In this document: positions 9,863-18,404 of the stretch, piece after piece | Layout of the letters: the number at the start of each line of letters is the position of its first letter | Numbering within the stretch: position 1 is the first letter of the stretch | Assembly (NCBI RefSeq): GCF_000740795.1 | Contig: NZ_JGYG01000008.1 | Location: 117,326-181,325, forward strand | Origin: Haematobacter massiliensis | Lineage (GTDB): Bacteria; Pseudomonadota; Alphaproteobacteria; Rhodobacterales; Rhodobacteraceae | Length of the DNA stretch: 64,000 nucleotides | Reading direction: 5' to 3' | Notes under the pieces: model-generated | Database searches by the model: none | Told to the model about the DNA's origin: nothing | What the model saw: only the letters and a program-made list of their open reading frames with translations | Position numbers and translations under genes: made by a program

Positions 9863-10684
9863 TCAGTCGGGAAAGGCGGGCGGCCGGCGGGCGGCAAGGG
9901 CGGCCAGCGCCTCTTCCATGTCGCGGGAAAAGAGGATCCCCGCGTTCAGCGTCGCGACATGCTCCAGCCCTTCGGCAATGCGGTCGGCCTCGCGGCGGAC
10001 CATCACCTCCTTGGTGCCGCGCAGCGCCAGCGGCGATTTCGCCGCCAAGTGTCGCGCAAGCGCCTCCGCCGCGGCCATCAGCGCCCCGGCCTCCCCATGC
10101 ACCTGCTGGACAAGGCCGATGGAGAGCGCCTCGCGCCCGCCCACCTCCCGCGCTGTGAAGGCCATCTCCCGTGCGCGGCCCTCGCCCACCAGGGCGGGCA
10201 GGCGTTGCAGCACACCCACATCGGCGACGATGGCGAGGTCGACCTCCTTCACCGAGAACCGCGCGTCATGGGTGGCGAGCCGGATGTCGCAGGCCGCTAC
10301 GATGTCCAGCCCGCCACCGATGCAGGCGCCATGGATCGCGGCGATCACCGGCTTGCGGCAGCGTTCGATGGCGGTGACGCTTTCCTGTATCGCAAGGATC
10401 GCGCGGCGCAGACGCTCGCTCTCCCGCGCGGGGCAGGCGCCGGGATCGGGGCGCAGCGCGGAGAGCATCGAATGGTCGAGCCCTGCGCAGAAATGCCGCC
10501 CCGCGCCGGAGAGCACCACGACCCGCACGGGGGCGGCTTCGTCCAGCCAGCGGAAGGCCGCGTGCAGATCCTGCCAGAAGGGGGCGTCCAGCGCATTGGC
10601 CTTCTCCGGGCGGGAGAGGACCAGATGTGCGACACTCCCCTCCAGCCGCAGGCTGAGTCGGCGGAGAGCGGGGGCTTCCTCCAT
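9863..10684 (-). CDS. Delta3,5-delta2,4-dienoyl-CoA isomerase (ECH1-like crotonase)
   Basis: A 273-residue crotonase. The oxyanion loop FCAGLDHSM is present. Acidic residues D127, E147 and D155 reproduce the spacing (20 and 8 residues) of the catalytic Asp/Glu/Asp of mammalian ECH1, inside the family wording SVKEVDLAIVADVGVLQRLP. This marks it as a dienoyl-CoA isomerase, which moves double bonds in unsaturated acyl-CoAs, rather than a plain hydratase. The start at 10684 lies 3 bp after the LivM stop, so it is the last intact gene of the transporter operon, ahead of the broken dienoyl-CoA reductase. Confidence 0.85.
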   Translation of the reverse strand: MEEAPALRRLSLRLEGSVAHLVLSRPEKANALDAPFWQDLHAAFRWLDEAAPVRVVVLSGAGRHFCAGLDHSMLSALRPDPGACPARESERLRRAILAIQESVTAIERCRKPVIAAIHGACIGGGLDIVAACDIRLATHDARFSVKEVDLAIVADVGVLQRLPALVGEGRAREMAFTAREVGGREALSIGLVQQVHGEAGALMAAAEALARHLAAKSPLALRGTKEVMVRREADRIAEGLEHVATLNAGILFSRDMEEALAALAARRPPAFPD

Positions 10685-10687
10685 GGC

Positions 10688-11761
10688 TCAGGTCACCACG
10701 GCGGCGGCGCGGTTTCGCCCCGCCGCGCGATCGCGCAGCCGGCCCACCATGCCGGTCGGCAAGAAATACACCGCCAGCACGAAGATCAGCCCAAAGAAGA
10801 GCAGCCAGCGTTCGGGGTTCAGCACCGCCTCCACCACCGGTACGTCCTCCACCAGCCCGTGCAGCCTGCCCAGCAGAAGCTGGATATAGTTCTCCCCCAG
10901 AACGAAGATCGTGACGCCGATCACCGCGCCATAAAGCGTGCCCAGCCCGCCGATGACGCACATCAGCAGCACGTTCAGCATGACGTTGAAGCCGATGGTC
11001 GTCTGCGGCCCGACATAGCGCAGCCAGATCGCCATCAGAACCCCCGCCGCCGCTGCGTTCATCGCCGCGATGACATTGGCGATGAGCCGGTAGCGCAGCG
11101 TGGGATAGCCGAGCGCCTCGGCGCGGAACTCATTCTCCCGGATCGCCTCCAGCACCCGACCGAAGCGCGAATTGACCAGCCGCAGCATCAGCAGGAACAG
11201 CACCGCCGCGCAGGCGAGGACGAGGTAATAGGTGAGGTGCTGCCCGGTGACATGGCCGAAGACCACGCGCCCGGGCGAGAGCACCTCCGGCATGCGAAAG
11301 GTCAGCCCGTCGTCCCCGCCGGTCAGATCCGTGCGCCTTAGCACCAACGCGCCGAAGGCGGAGGCAACGGCCATCGTGGCCATGGTGTAGAAGATGGCCT
11401 TTACCCGCAGCGCGACCAGCGCGATCAGCGCCGCGGCGATCCCAGCCAGCAGGATACCCGCGCCCGCGCCCACCAGAAGCGGCCCCCACCCCGGCCCCAG
11501 CCGCACCATCGCGATGGCGACCGCATAGGCGCCAATGCCGTAGTACATTGCGTGGGCGAAGGAGACGATGCCGCAATAGCCGATCAGCAGGTCGTAGGAA
11601 GCGACGAGCACGGTGAAGATCGCGATCGTCATCGCGGTGTTCAGCACCCGCGCGCCGCCGAAGAACACGGGCGCCAGCAGCAGGAACCCCACCACTGCGC
11701 AGAGGAGCAGCGCCAGCGCGCGGCTGCGCGGCAGGTCGTCGGAAAGGATCGCCTTCAGCAT
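10688..11761 (-). CDS. Liv-type ABC transporter permease, LivM family
   Basis: A 357-residue inner-membrane permease of the branched-chain amino acid (HAAT) ABC family. Hydrophobic helices fill the protein, with the LivM-type stretches YDLLIGYCGIVSFAHAMYYG near residue 50 and the EAA-like loop FGRVLEAIRENEFRAEALGY near 200. The start at 11761 is the first methionine after the LivH stop, 11 bp away. Fourth of five transporter genes in one operon. Such Liv-type systems also carry organic acids, and the acyl-CoA surroundings favour an acid over an amino acid as cargo. Confidence 0.9.
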   Translation of the reverse strand: MLKAILSDDLPRSRALALLLCAVVGFLLLAPVFFGGARVLNTAMTIAIFTVLVASYDLLIGYCGIVSFAHAMYYGIGAYAVAIAMVRLGPGWGPLLVGAGAGILLAGIAAALIALVALRVKAIFYTMATMAVASAFGALVLRRTDLTGGDDGLTFRMPEVLSPGRVVFGHVTGQHLTYYLVLACAAVLFLLMLRLVNSRFGRVLEAIRENEFRAEALGYPTLRYRLIANVIAAMNAAAAGVLMAIWLRYVGPQTTIGFNVMLNVLLMCVIGGLGTLYGAVIGVTIFVLGENYIQLLLGRLHGLVEDVPVVEAVLNPERWLLFFGLIFVLAVYFLPTGMVGRLRDRAAGRNRAAAVVT

Positions 11762-11772
11762 CTGTTTGCCCC

Positions 11773-12804
11773 TCAGCCGTTCAGAGGATAGAGCCCGCGC
11801 GGCCGCCATAGCAGCACGGCAAGCATCATCGCCACATTGGCGACCATGGCGAAATCGGGCGCGAGATAGCCCACGTAATTGGTGGAAAGCGCCACCAGGA
11901 TGGAGGCCGCAAAGCACCCCGGCAGAGAGCCGAGCCCGCCCATGATGACGATGATGAGAAGCTGCACCAGCACCTCCGCCCCGATGGTCAGGGTGAAGAT
12001 CTCCCGGTAGAAGCCCCACATCGCGCCGCCCAGCCCCGCCAGCGCCGCGCCCCCCGCAAAGACCAGCACGAAGAGCGTGTTGATCCGGTAGCCGAGCGCC
12101 TCCACCATCTCCCGGTCCTCCACCCCCGCGCGGATCAGCAGGCCGAGCCGGGTGCGGGAGAGAAGCAGCATCAGCCCCGCGAAGACAACGAGCCCTAGAA
12201 GGCAGGCGGCGATGCGGTATTTCTCGATGAACATGTCGCCGAGGATCACGGAGCCCTGGAGGGAGAAGGGAAGCTGCAACCACATCTGGTTCGGCCCCCA
12301 GAACACCACCAGAAGCTGTTCGATGATGATCATCGCGCCGATGGTGACGAGGATCTCCTTCAGGTGGTTGCCGCCGGCGGGACGGATGAAGAGCCGCTCG
12401 AACACCAGCCCCATCAGCGCCGTCGCCGCCATCGCGGCGAGCGCGATGATCGCCAGCCCTGCCGCATTGGCCCAGGGCGAGGGGGAGAGGAGCAGCGGCT
12501 CCACCGGCAGGGTGAGGCTCGTCGCGACATAGGCGCCGAACGCCACGAAGGCGGCATGGCCGAGGTTCATCACATCCATCAGCCCGAAGACCAACGTGAG
12601 GCCGCTGGCCATCAGGAAGAGCATCATCCCCATGGCCAGCGCGGCGACGGTCAGCGTGCCCCAGCTCGGCAGGTCGCCGACCAGCGGAAAGGTCAGCGCC
12701 ATGAGCGCGAGGATGACGAGCAGCGGCACGAAATCCCGCGGGCGGCCGGGAAGCGGCTCCTCCATCGGCGGCGTGATGGAGGCCAGGGTCGTTTCTGTCA
12801 TCAT
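11773..12804 (-). CDS. Liv-type ABC transporter permease, LivH family
   Basis: A 343-residue permease of the LivH type, longer at the N-terminus than classical LivH. It has many hydrophobic helices and the family wording MASGLTLVFGLMDVMNLGHA and FGAYVA, and a TIGAMIIIEQL segment in the middle. It forms the membrane pore with the LivM protein encoded 11 bp downstream. Two adjacent ATG codons follow AGGGGGAG; the first (12804) is taken. Same operon as the periplasmic binding protein and two ATPases. Confidence 0.9.
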   Translation of the reverse strand: MMTETTLASITPPMEEPLPGRPRDFVPLLVILALMALTFPLVGDLPSWGTLTVAALAMGMMLFLMASGLTLVFGLMDVMNLGHAAFVAFGAYVATSLTLPVEPLLLSPSPWANAAGLAIIALAAMAATALMGLVFERLFIRPAGGNHLKEILVTIGAMIIIEQLLVVFWGPNQMWLQLPFSLQGSVILGDMFIEKYRIAACLLGLVVFAGLMLLLSRTRLGLLIRAGVEDREMVEALGYRINTLFVLVFAGGAALAGLGGAMWGFYREIFTLTIGAEVLVQLLIIVIMGGLGSLPGCFAASILVALSTNYVGYLAPDFAMVANVAMMLAVLLWRPRGLYPLNG

Positions 12805-12813
12805 CTCCCCCTC

Positions 12814-13536
12814 TCAGATCGCATGAATGCCGGACATGCCCAGCAACCGGCCCTGAAGCCCGCTGTCGGAGGCGAGCGCCGCCATGGCGCCCGCGTGCAC
12901 GATCCGCCCGTCGTCGATCACCGCGCAATGCTCGGCGATCCCGGTCACGAAGTCGAAGTTCTGTTCCACCAGCAGGATGGTGGTCTGGTGCGACAGCCGG
13001 GCCAGGGCCTCGCCCATCGCCTCGACGATGGCGGGGGCGAGGCCCTTGGTCGGCTCATCCACCAGCAGCAGGTCCCGCGGTTCGATGATGGCGCGCGCGA
13101 TGGCCGCCATCTGCTTCTGCCCGCCGGAGAGCAGCCCCGCGGGCCGCTGCCAGAAGTGTTTCAGCGCCGGGAACACCTCGAAGATCCGCTCCAGCCGCGC
13201 CTCGTCGAAACGCCCGGCGATGGCGGCCAGGCGCAGGTTCTCCTGCACCGTCAGCCCGCCGAAGATGCCCATGCCCTCCGGCACATAGGCGATGCCGAGG
13301 CGGGCGATGCGCGGCGTCTTCGCGCCCCCGATCTCCTGCCCGGCGAAGCGGATGCTGCCCGAAGACGCGCGCCAGAGGCCCATGATCGTGCGCAGGGTGG
13401 TGGTCTTTCCCGCCCCGTTGCGGCCCAGAAGCGCGGTGATCCCCCCGCGCGGGACGGCCAGGTCGACGCCCTGGAGGATGTGGTATTGCTGGATATGCGT
13501 GTGCACGCCGGAAAGCGACAGCAGCGGTTCAGCCAT
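12814..13536 (-). CDS. Liv-type ABC transporter ATPase, LivF family
   Basis: A 240-residue ABC ATPase. It shows Walker A (LLGRNGAGKTTTL), the signature LLSGGQKQM, Walker B (DLLLVDEPTKGLAP) and the switch histidine region. The KGLAP wording is typical of LivF. The ATG at 13536 overlaps the LivG stop (ATGGCTGA), suggesting translational coupling and fixing the start; the frame above it lies inside livG. It powers import together with the LivG homologue. Confidence 0.92.
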   Translation of the reverse strand: MAEPLLSLSGVHTHIQQYHILQGVDLAVPRGGITALLGRNGAGKTTTLRTIMGLWRASSGSIRFAGQEIGGAKTPRIARLGIAYVPEGMGIFGGLTVQENLRLAAIAGRFDEARLERIFEVFPALKHFWQRPAGLLSGGQKQMAAIARAIIEPRDLLLVDEPTKGLAPAIVEAMGEALARLSHQTTILLVEQNFDFVTGIAEHCAVIDDGRIVHAGAMAALASDSGLQGRLLGMSGIHAI

Positions 13537-14350
13537 GGGAGGCCCCCTTGCGGCCAAGATAGGCCTCCCGCACGATGTCGGAGGCCATGACCCGTTCGGG
13601 CGGGCCGTCCTCGATCCGGGTGCCGTGGTGCAGCACGATGATCCGGTCGGCGAGCTGGCGGATCACGTCGATCTTGTGCTCCACCAGCAGGATGGTGCGG
13701 TTCCCTTCCGCCTTCAGCCCGCGGATGATGTCGAGGATGGCGGGCACATCGGCCATGCCCATGCCCGCGGTCGGCTCGTCGAACATCAGCACCCGGGGGT
13801 CCAGCGCAGTGAGCATCGCGATCTCCAGCTTGCGCTTGTCGCCGTGGTTCAGCGTCTTCGCCGCATCGCCGCGCCGCGCCATGAGCCCGGTGCGGGAGAG
13901 GCAGTGTTCCGCCGCGTCGATGAGGTCGCGGCGGCGGTTCCAGATCTGCACCATGTTGAGGCCCGCCCCTTCCCGCGCCTGCACGGCGAGGCGGACGTTT
14001 TCCATCACCGTGCAGTCGGGGAAGATGTTGGTGAGCTGAAAGGCCCGCCCGATGCCCCGCCGCGCCCGCTCCGCCGGTCCCACCCGGGTGACGGGCCGGC
14101 CCTCGAAGATCACCTCGCCGCCGCTCGGCCGCAACTGGCCGGAGAGGAGGTTGAAATAGGTGGTCTTGCCCGCCCCGTTCGGCCCCACGATCGCGGTGAG
14201 CGTGCCCGCGTGAAACCCGGCGGAGACCGCGTTGACCGCGACATGGCCGCCGAAACGGATGGTCAGGTCGCGGCTTTCGAGGATCGGCGCGGATGTCGGG
14301 CCGGGGCCCGGCAGGGACGCTGGCACGAGCGGCATCCGTTCGGCGAGCAT
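13529..14350 (-). CDS. Liv-type ABC transporter ATPase, LivG family
   Basis: A 273-residue ABC ATPase with Walker A (VGPNGAGKTTYFNLLSG), a Walker B segment reading LMFDEPTAGMG and the LivG-type end VREAYLGRK. The signature motif reads LNHGDKRKLE where most ATPases have LSxGQ; this divergent form occurs in Liv-type ATPases (LivG proteins often have L-x-Y/H-G-xQR). The start codon shares bases with the stop of the upstream binding-protein gene (TGATG), giving tight coupling. An N-terminal extension of about 20 residues precedes the ABC domain. Confidence 0.92.
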   Translation of the reverse strand: MLAERMPLVPASLPGPGPTSAPILESRDLTIRFGGHVAVNAVSAGFHAGTLTAIVGPNGAGKTTYFNLLSGQLRPSGGEVIFEGRPVTRVGPAERARRGIGRAFQLTNIFPDCTVMENVRLAVQAREGAGLNMVQIWNRRRDLIDAAEHCLSRTGLMARRGDAAKTLNHGDKRKLEIAMLTALDPRVLMFDEPTAGMGMADVPAILDIIRGLKAEGNRTILLVEHKIDVIRQLADRIIVLHHGTRIEDGPPERVMASDIVREAYLGRKGASHG

Positions 14351-15558
14351 CAGTTCTGGACGCGGCCGGGCGCCCGCACGGGCACCGGCATCTCATCCGC
14401 GGGCACCACGCGGACCAGATCGAGCAGATCCCAGCGGCTTTCGGGCTTTTCCTTCATGCGAAACTGATACTGGTCCTGCATGCCCTGATGGTCCTCGGCG
14501 CGGAAGGTGATGCGGCCCTTCGGCGTGTCGAAAGACATCCCCTCCATTGCGGCGATGAGGGCCTCCGTCTCCACCGTTCCGGCCTTTTCGATCCCGGCGA
14601 CAAGGGCCGCCGCGGCGGTGAACCCTCCCACGGTGAACAGATCCGGGGGCTGGCCATAGCGGGCGTTGTGTTGCTCCACCAGCCAGTCGTTCATCGGATT
14701 GTCGGGAAAGCTCCAGAAGTAGAAGGTGCCGCCGCCGACCGGCAGCCCGCGCCACGCCTGAATGGATTCGATATTGGAGCTTCCGACGGAGACGATCTGG
14801 ATGCCGTAACGGTCGGGCCGCGTCGCGGCGAGCTTCGGGATCGGGTTCGGCGCGCCCCAGATCAGCACCAGATAGCGGTTGCCCGGCGCGTCGCGCAGCT
14901 TGGAATAGATCCGCTGCATCGGCGCGGTGAAGTCGGTGGTGTTCACCGGGACGAATTCCTCATGCACCACGCTGGCGCCGGAATTCATCGTCTCCATCGC
15001 GGTCTTATAGGCGGCGACGCCATCCTTGCCGAAGACGTAATCGGCGGCGAGGAAGGCCACGCTGTCGCCGGGTTTCAGCATCGCGGCGGAGGCAAGCGCA
15101 TCCTGCGTGGAGTTGCGGGAGGCGCGGAAGATGTAGCGGTTGAAATGGTCGCCGGTGATCGAATCGGCCAGCGCTGGTTCCATCAGCAGGATCTTCCTGT
15201 ATTGCTCCGCCACCGGCGCCATGGCCAGCGCGCCGCCCGACCAGGAGGTGCCGACCGCGACATCCGCCTTGTCGTCGGCGAAGGCTTCTGTGACCATCGC
15301 CTTGGACAGCTCCGGCTTGAACTGGTCGTCCTTTACGATGACTTCGACAGGGCGCCCAAGGATCTCGTTCTTGCCCCCGGTGAGGTATTCGAGCCCCAGA
15401 CGGAAGCCCCGCTCCGTATCTCGGGCGTAGATCTCGTTAGGCCCCGTGGCACTGCGGATCAGAGCGAACCGGATCGGATCGGCCGCCTGCACCGGGGACG
15501 TAAGGCCCGCGCCCGCCGCCAGCGCCAAAGCACAAATGCTCGAAATGACCTTCTTCAT
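14350..15558 (-). CDS. Periplasmic substrate-binding protein of Liv-type ABC transporter
   Basis: A 402-residue LivK-like periplasmic binding protein (Peripla_BP_6 type). A signal peptide with MKK, a hydrophobic core and a cleavage region near VQA-ADP occupies the first 25 residues. The lobe sequences ETMNSGASVVHEEFVPVN and VLIWGAPNP are typical of the organic-acid branch of this family. The ATG at 15558 has GGAGGGGAGA six bases upstream; a longer frame begins 13 codons earlier without a better site. First gene of the transporter operon and divergent from the thiolase, with a 203-bp promoter region between. Confidence 0.9.
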   Translation of the reverse strand: MKKVISSICALALAAGAGLTSPVQAADPIRFALIRSATGPNEIYARDTERGFRLGLEYLTGGKNEILGRPVEVIVKDDQFKPELSKAMVTEAFADDKADVAVGTSWSGGALAMAPVAEQYRKILLMEPALADSITGDHFNRYIFRASRNSTQDALASAAMLKPGDSVAFLAADYVFGKDGVAAYKTAMETMNSGASVVHEEFVPVNTTDFTAPMQRIYSKLRDAPGNRYLVLIWGAPNPIPKLAATRPDRYGIQIVSVGSSNIESIQAWRGLPVGGGTFYFWSFPDNPMNDWLVEQHNARYGQPPDLFTVGGFTAAAALVAGIEKAGTVETEALIAAMEGMSFDTPKGRITFRAEDHQGMQDQYQFRMKEKPESRWDLLDLVRVVPADEMPVPVRAPGRVQN

Positions 15559-15761
15559 ATCATCTCTCCCCTCCAGGACGCCGGCACGGGCGCCCATTCC
15601 GCCGCTCAGAGACTAGAGATGCACTGGCCGCGGAGTCTTGTGTCCAGCCGTCGCCGCCTCGGTGGCGACCTGGCGCAAGATCCCCGCGAGCAGTTTTGCG
15701 ATGAACCGAGGAAAGGTGGGGGCGGATACCGTCCGCGGGGGCGGGGTTGGAGAGGCAAGAC

Positions 15762-16946
15762 ATGAGAGAGGCCTATATCGCCAGCACCGCGCGCACCGGC
15801 ATCGGTAAGGCTTACCGCGGCGCTCCGAACACCATGGCGTCGTCCGCGATGGCGGGGCATGCGCTGGCCGAAGCGCCGCGCCGCGCGGGGGTGGAGCGTG
15901 GGCAGCTGGAGAATGTGGTGCTGGGCACGTTGCTCTCCGCCGGGATGAGCGTCGCACGCGGCGCTTCCTTCGCCGCAGGGCCGCCGGCGGAGGTTTCCGC
16001 GCAAAGGGGGGATCGGCCCCGCGCCTCCGGCCTCAGAAAAATCGCCACGGCCAAGCAGATCATCGTGGACGGGAGGAGCATCGTGGCTGCGGGTCGGCAG
16101 GAGAACATCTCCGGCGTGCAGGGCCGCTACTTCGGCTGGGTTGAGGAAGCCGCGGACCCCGCCGTCATCGCCCGCGTGCCGCACGACTACATGCCGAATA
16201 CCGCCGAACATGTCGCGGACAAATACGGCATCCGCCGGGAGGCGCAGAATGCCTGTGCGCTCTCCTCCCAGTCCCGCACGGCGACGGCGCAGGCGGCTGG
16301 GCGGTTCGCCGCGGAAATCGTGCCCTATACGACCATCATGCGCGTCACCGACAAGGCCAGCGGCGAGATGCGGGAGGAGGCGGTGACGCTGGTGCGCGAT
16401 GAGGGCAACCGCCCCGCCACCACGCTGGAAAGCCTCGTCGCGCTGGTGCCTGTGATCGAGGGCGGCACCGTCACCGCAGGCAATGCCAGCCAGCTTTCCG
16501 ACGGTGGCTCCGCCTGCGTGCTGATGTCGGGGGAGGAGGTATCGCGCCGGGGCATCGTGCCGCTCGGCCGCTGCTGTGGCATGGCGGTGGCGGGCTGCGC
16601 GCCGGAGGAGATGGGCATCGGCCCGGTCTTCGCCATTCCCCGGCTGTTGGAGCGTCACGGGCTCCGCGTGGACGACATCGGCCTGTGGGAGCTGAACGAA
16701 GCCTTCGCGGTGCAGGCGCTCTACTGCCGCGACCGGCTGGGCATCGACCCGGAGCGTTACAACGTCAACGGCGGCGGCATCTCCGTAGGCCATACCTATG
16801 GGATGACCGGATCCCGCCTCGTGGGCCATGCACTGATCGAAGGGCGCAGGCGGGGCGTGCGCCATGCCGTCGTCACCATGTGCGTGGGCGGCGGCATGGG
16901 GGCGGCGGGGCTTTTCGAGGTCACGCAGCGACGGGCGATGCAGTGA
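15762..16946 (+). CDS. Acetyl-CoA acyltransferase (thiolase) lacking its nucleophilic cysteine
   Basis: A 394-residue thiolase-family protein by overall sequence. [10 protein letters not shown], the GHxYGMTG histidine loop and the C-terminal CVGGGMG cysteine loop are all recognisable. The N-terminal active-site block, normally D-R-x-C-S-S-G-L, reads DRPRASGL, so the acyl-accepting cysteine is Arg87 (codon 16020-16022). One codon is also missing just after it, two more are missing before [10 protein letters not shown], and GHP has become GHT. The frame is open, so the gene may be in early decay or have a non-catalytic role. It overlaps the next gene by GTGA and is divergent from the transporter operon. 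Confidence 0.85.
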   Translation: MREAYIASTARTGIGKAYRGAPNTMASSAMAGHALAEAPRRAGVERGQLENVVLGTLLSAGMSVARGASFAAGPPAEVSAQRGDRPRASGLRKIATAKQIIVDGRSIVAAGRQENISGVQGRYFGWVEEAADPAVIARVPHDYMPNTAEHVADKYGIRREAQNACALSSQSRTATAQAAGRFAAEIVPYTTIMRVTDKASGEMREEAVTLVRDEGNRPATTLESLVALVPVIEGGTVTAGNASQLSDGGSACVLMSGEEVSRRGIVPLGRCCGMAVAGCAPEEMGIGPVFAIPRLLERHGLRVDDIGLWELNEAFAVQALYCRDRLGIDPERYNVNGGGISVGHTYGMTGSRLVGHALIEGRRRGVRHAVVTMCVGGGMGAAGLFEVTQRRAMQ

Positions 16947-17740
16947 CGGGCGAGGCGTTGACTGGCGGCGCGGTGACGCTCGACCTCTCCGGGGCGGCGG
17001 CCACGCTGACGCTCCGCCGCGCGGACAGCGGCAACCGGCTGGGCCGGGAGATGGCGGCGGCGCTCTGCGAGGCGGCGGAGCGCCTCGCTGCGGCGCCCGG
17101 CCTGCGCGCGCTGCACCTGCGGGCGGAGGGGCTTAATTTCTGCGTGGGCGGCGCGCTCGACGAATTCGGTACGGACGAGCCGCTCTCCCGCCGCCTTGCC
17201 CGCGATCTGCCTGCCATCCACGGCGCGGTAGCCACGCTGGCCGCTCTGCCCTTTCCGGTCGTCACGGAACTGCGCGGCGCGGTGGCGGGGGGCGGCATCG
17301 GCCTCGCGCTTCTGGGAGACATCATCCTCGCCTCCGACACGACCTTCTTTCGCGCGGGCTACCCGGGCGTCGGGCTTTCGCCCGATCTCGGCGGCTCCTG
17401 GCAGATGCTGCGGCGGAGCGGCGTGACCTTTGCCAGCGAATTTCTGATGTCCAACCGCCGGATGACGGCGGCGGAGGCGCTCACCCGCGGCATCGTCACC
17501 GCCGTTCACCCGGATGCGGCGCTGTCACAGGCCGCGCGGGCCTGCGTGGAGATGCTGGCCACGGGGCCGACGCGGGCGCACGCCGCGCTGAAGGCGCTGA
17601 TCGCCGCCCCCGGCGCTGATCTTGCCGCACATATGGCGCGGGAGGCGGAGGTGATGGCCGCCTGCGCCGCAACGGAGGATTCCATGGCAGCCATCGACGC
17701 CTTTCGCGCCCGCAGGAGCCCGCATTTTGCGGGGCGCTGA
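16943..17740 (+). CDS. Enoyl-CoA hydratase/isomerase family protein, PaaG-like
   Basis: A 265-residue crotonase. It carries the oxyanion loop [10 protein letters not shown] and the second loop [14 protein letters not shown]. The catalytic stretch reads [15 protein letters not shown], with Asp where classical hydratases have Glu, as in PaaG-type isomerases, so isomerase activity is more likely than hydration. The GTG start at 16943 overlaps the thiolase stop (GTGA). It forms a two-gene unit with the thiolase; the precise acyl-CoA is unknown. Confidence 0.82.
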   Translation: MTGEALTGGAVTLDLSGAAATLTLRRADSGNRLGREMAAALCEAAERLAAAPGLRALHLRAEGLNFCVGGALDEFGTDEPLSRRLARDLPAIHGAVATLAALPFPVVTELRGAVAGGGIGLALLGDIILASDTTFFRAGYPGVGLSPDLGGSWQMLRRSGVTFASEFLMSNRRMTAAEALTRGIVTAVHPDAALSQAARACVEMLATGPTRAHAALKALIAAPGADLAAHMAREAEVMAACAATEDSMAAIDAFRARRSPHFAGR

Positions 17741-17835
17741 CGGCATCGAGCCGCGCGCCGCAGTGATCCCGGAGCGGGAGCGCGCCGGGAATGGTGGCGG
17801 AGGTGGCGCCCGGCATCCTCTAGGCGCGCCTCGCT

Positions 17836-18156
17836 TTGCCCTTTCGGTTAGCCCATGTGAACGTGTATTTACCGGCGCGTGAGGACGGCTGGACCATCCT
17901 GGATACCGGCACCGCCGCTGCCGCGACGGAGGCTGCATGGCAGGCGCTGCTGGCAAGCCCGCTGCGGGGGGAGCGGATCGCCGCCGTCCTCGTCACCCAT
18001 GCGCATCCCGACCCCATGGGGATGGCGGGATGGCTCTGCGAGCGGCTGGGGGTGCCGCTTCTGACCTCGCGCAGTTTCTTCCTGATAAAGTGCGTGGATG
18101 CTGCTCGGCGATCCTGGCATCGTCGCCAGTACCGACAGCTCGCCTTCTACCGGTAA
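17836..18156 (+). pseudogene. Metallo-beta-lactamase-fold hydrolase, truncated
   Basis: The first 80 or so residues match the N-terminus of MBL-fold hydrolases (VNVYLPAREDGWTILDTGT). The metal motif is present but degenerate: VTHAHPDPMGMAGWL replaces the usual T-H-x-H-x-D-H, losing the third ligand histidine. After GVPLLTSRSFFL the similarity stops, and the rest of the roughly 300-residue domain is missing. The best start is a TTG. Read as a relic; the stretch from 18157 to the next gene shows nothing recognisable apart from the ribosome site at its end. Confidence 0.65.
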
Positions 18157-18404
18157 CACGGGGTGAGCGGGCGAACTGGCGGAGATCAACGAGGCGGGAC
18201 GCCTCTTGGCCGCGGGCCTTTAATGCACCCGCCATCAGCGACTGGGCACAAGACCCGCGCCCGCGAAAGGCCGGATAGTCAGACAGCCTGGTATCGCGTC
18301 GACCTCTCGCGACGCGAATTGGCCATGAGGGGTGTGCCGCGTGAAGACTCCCCTCTCAACCGCGGATCGCGCGATACCGGGCGCCCAAAGGAGACCGAAC
18401 CCTG

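Noticed and set aside
14350..15558. Naming the transporter livKHMGF for branched-chain amino acids
   Set aside because: The family also carries organic acids and all neighbouring genes are for acyl-CoA metabolism, so the symbol would imply an unsupported substrate.
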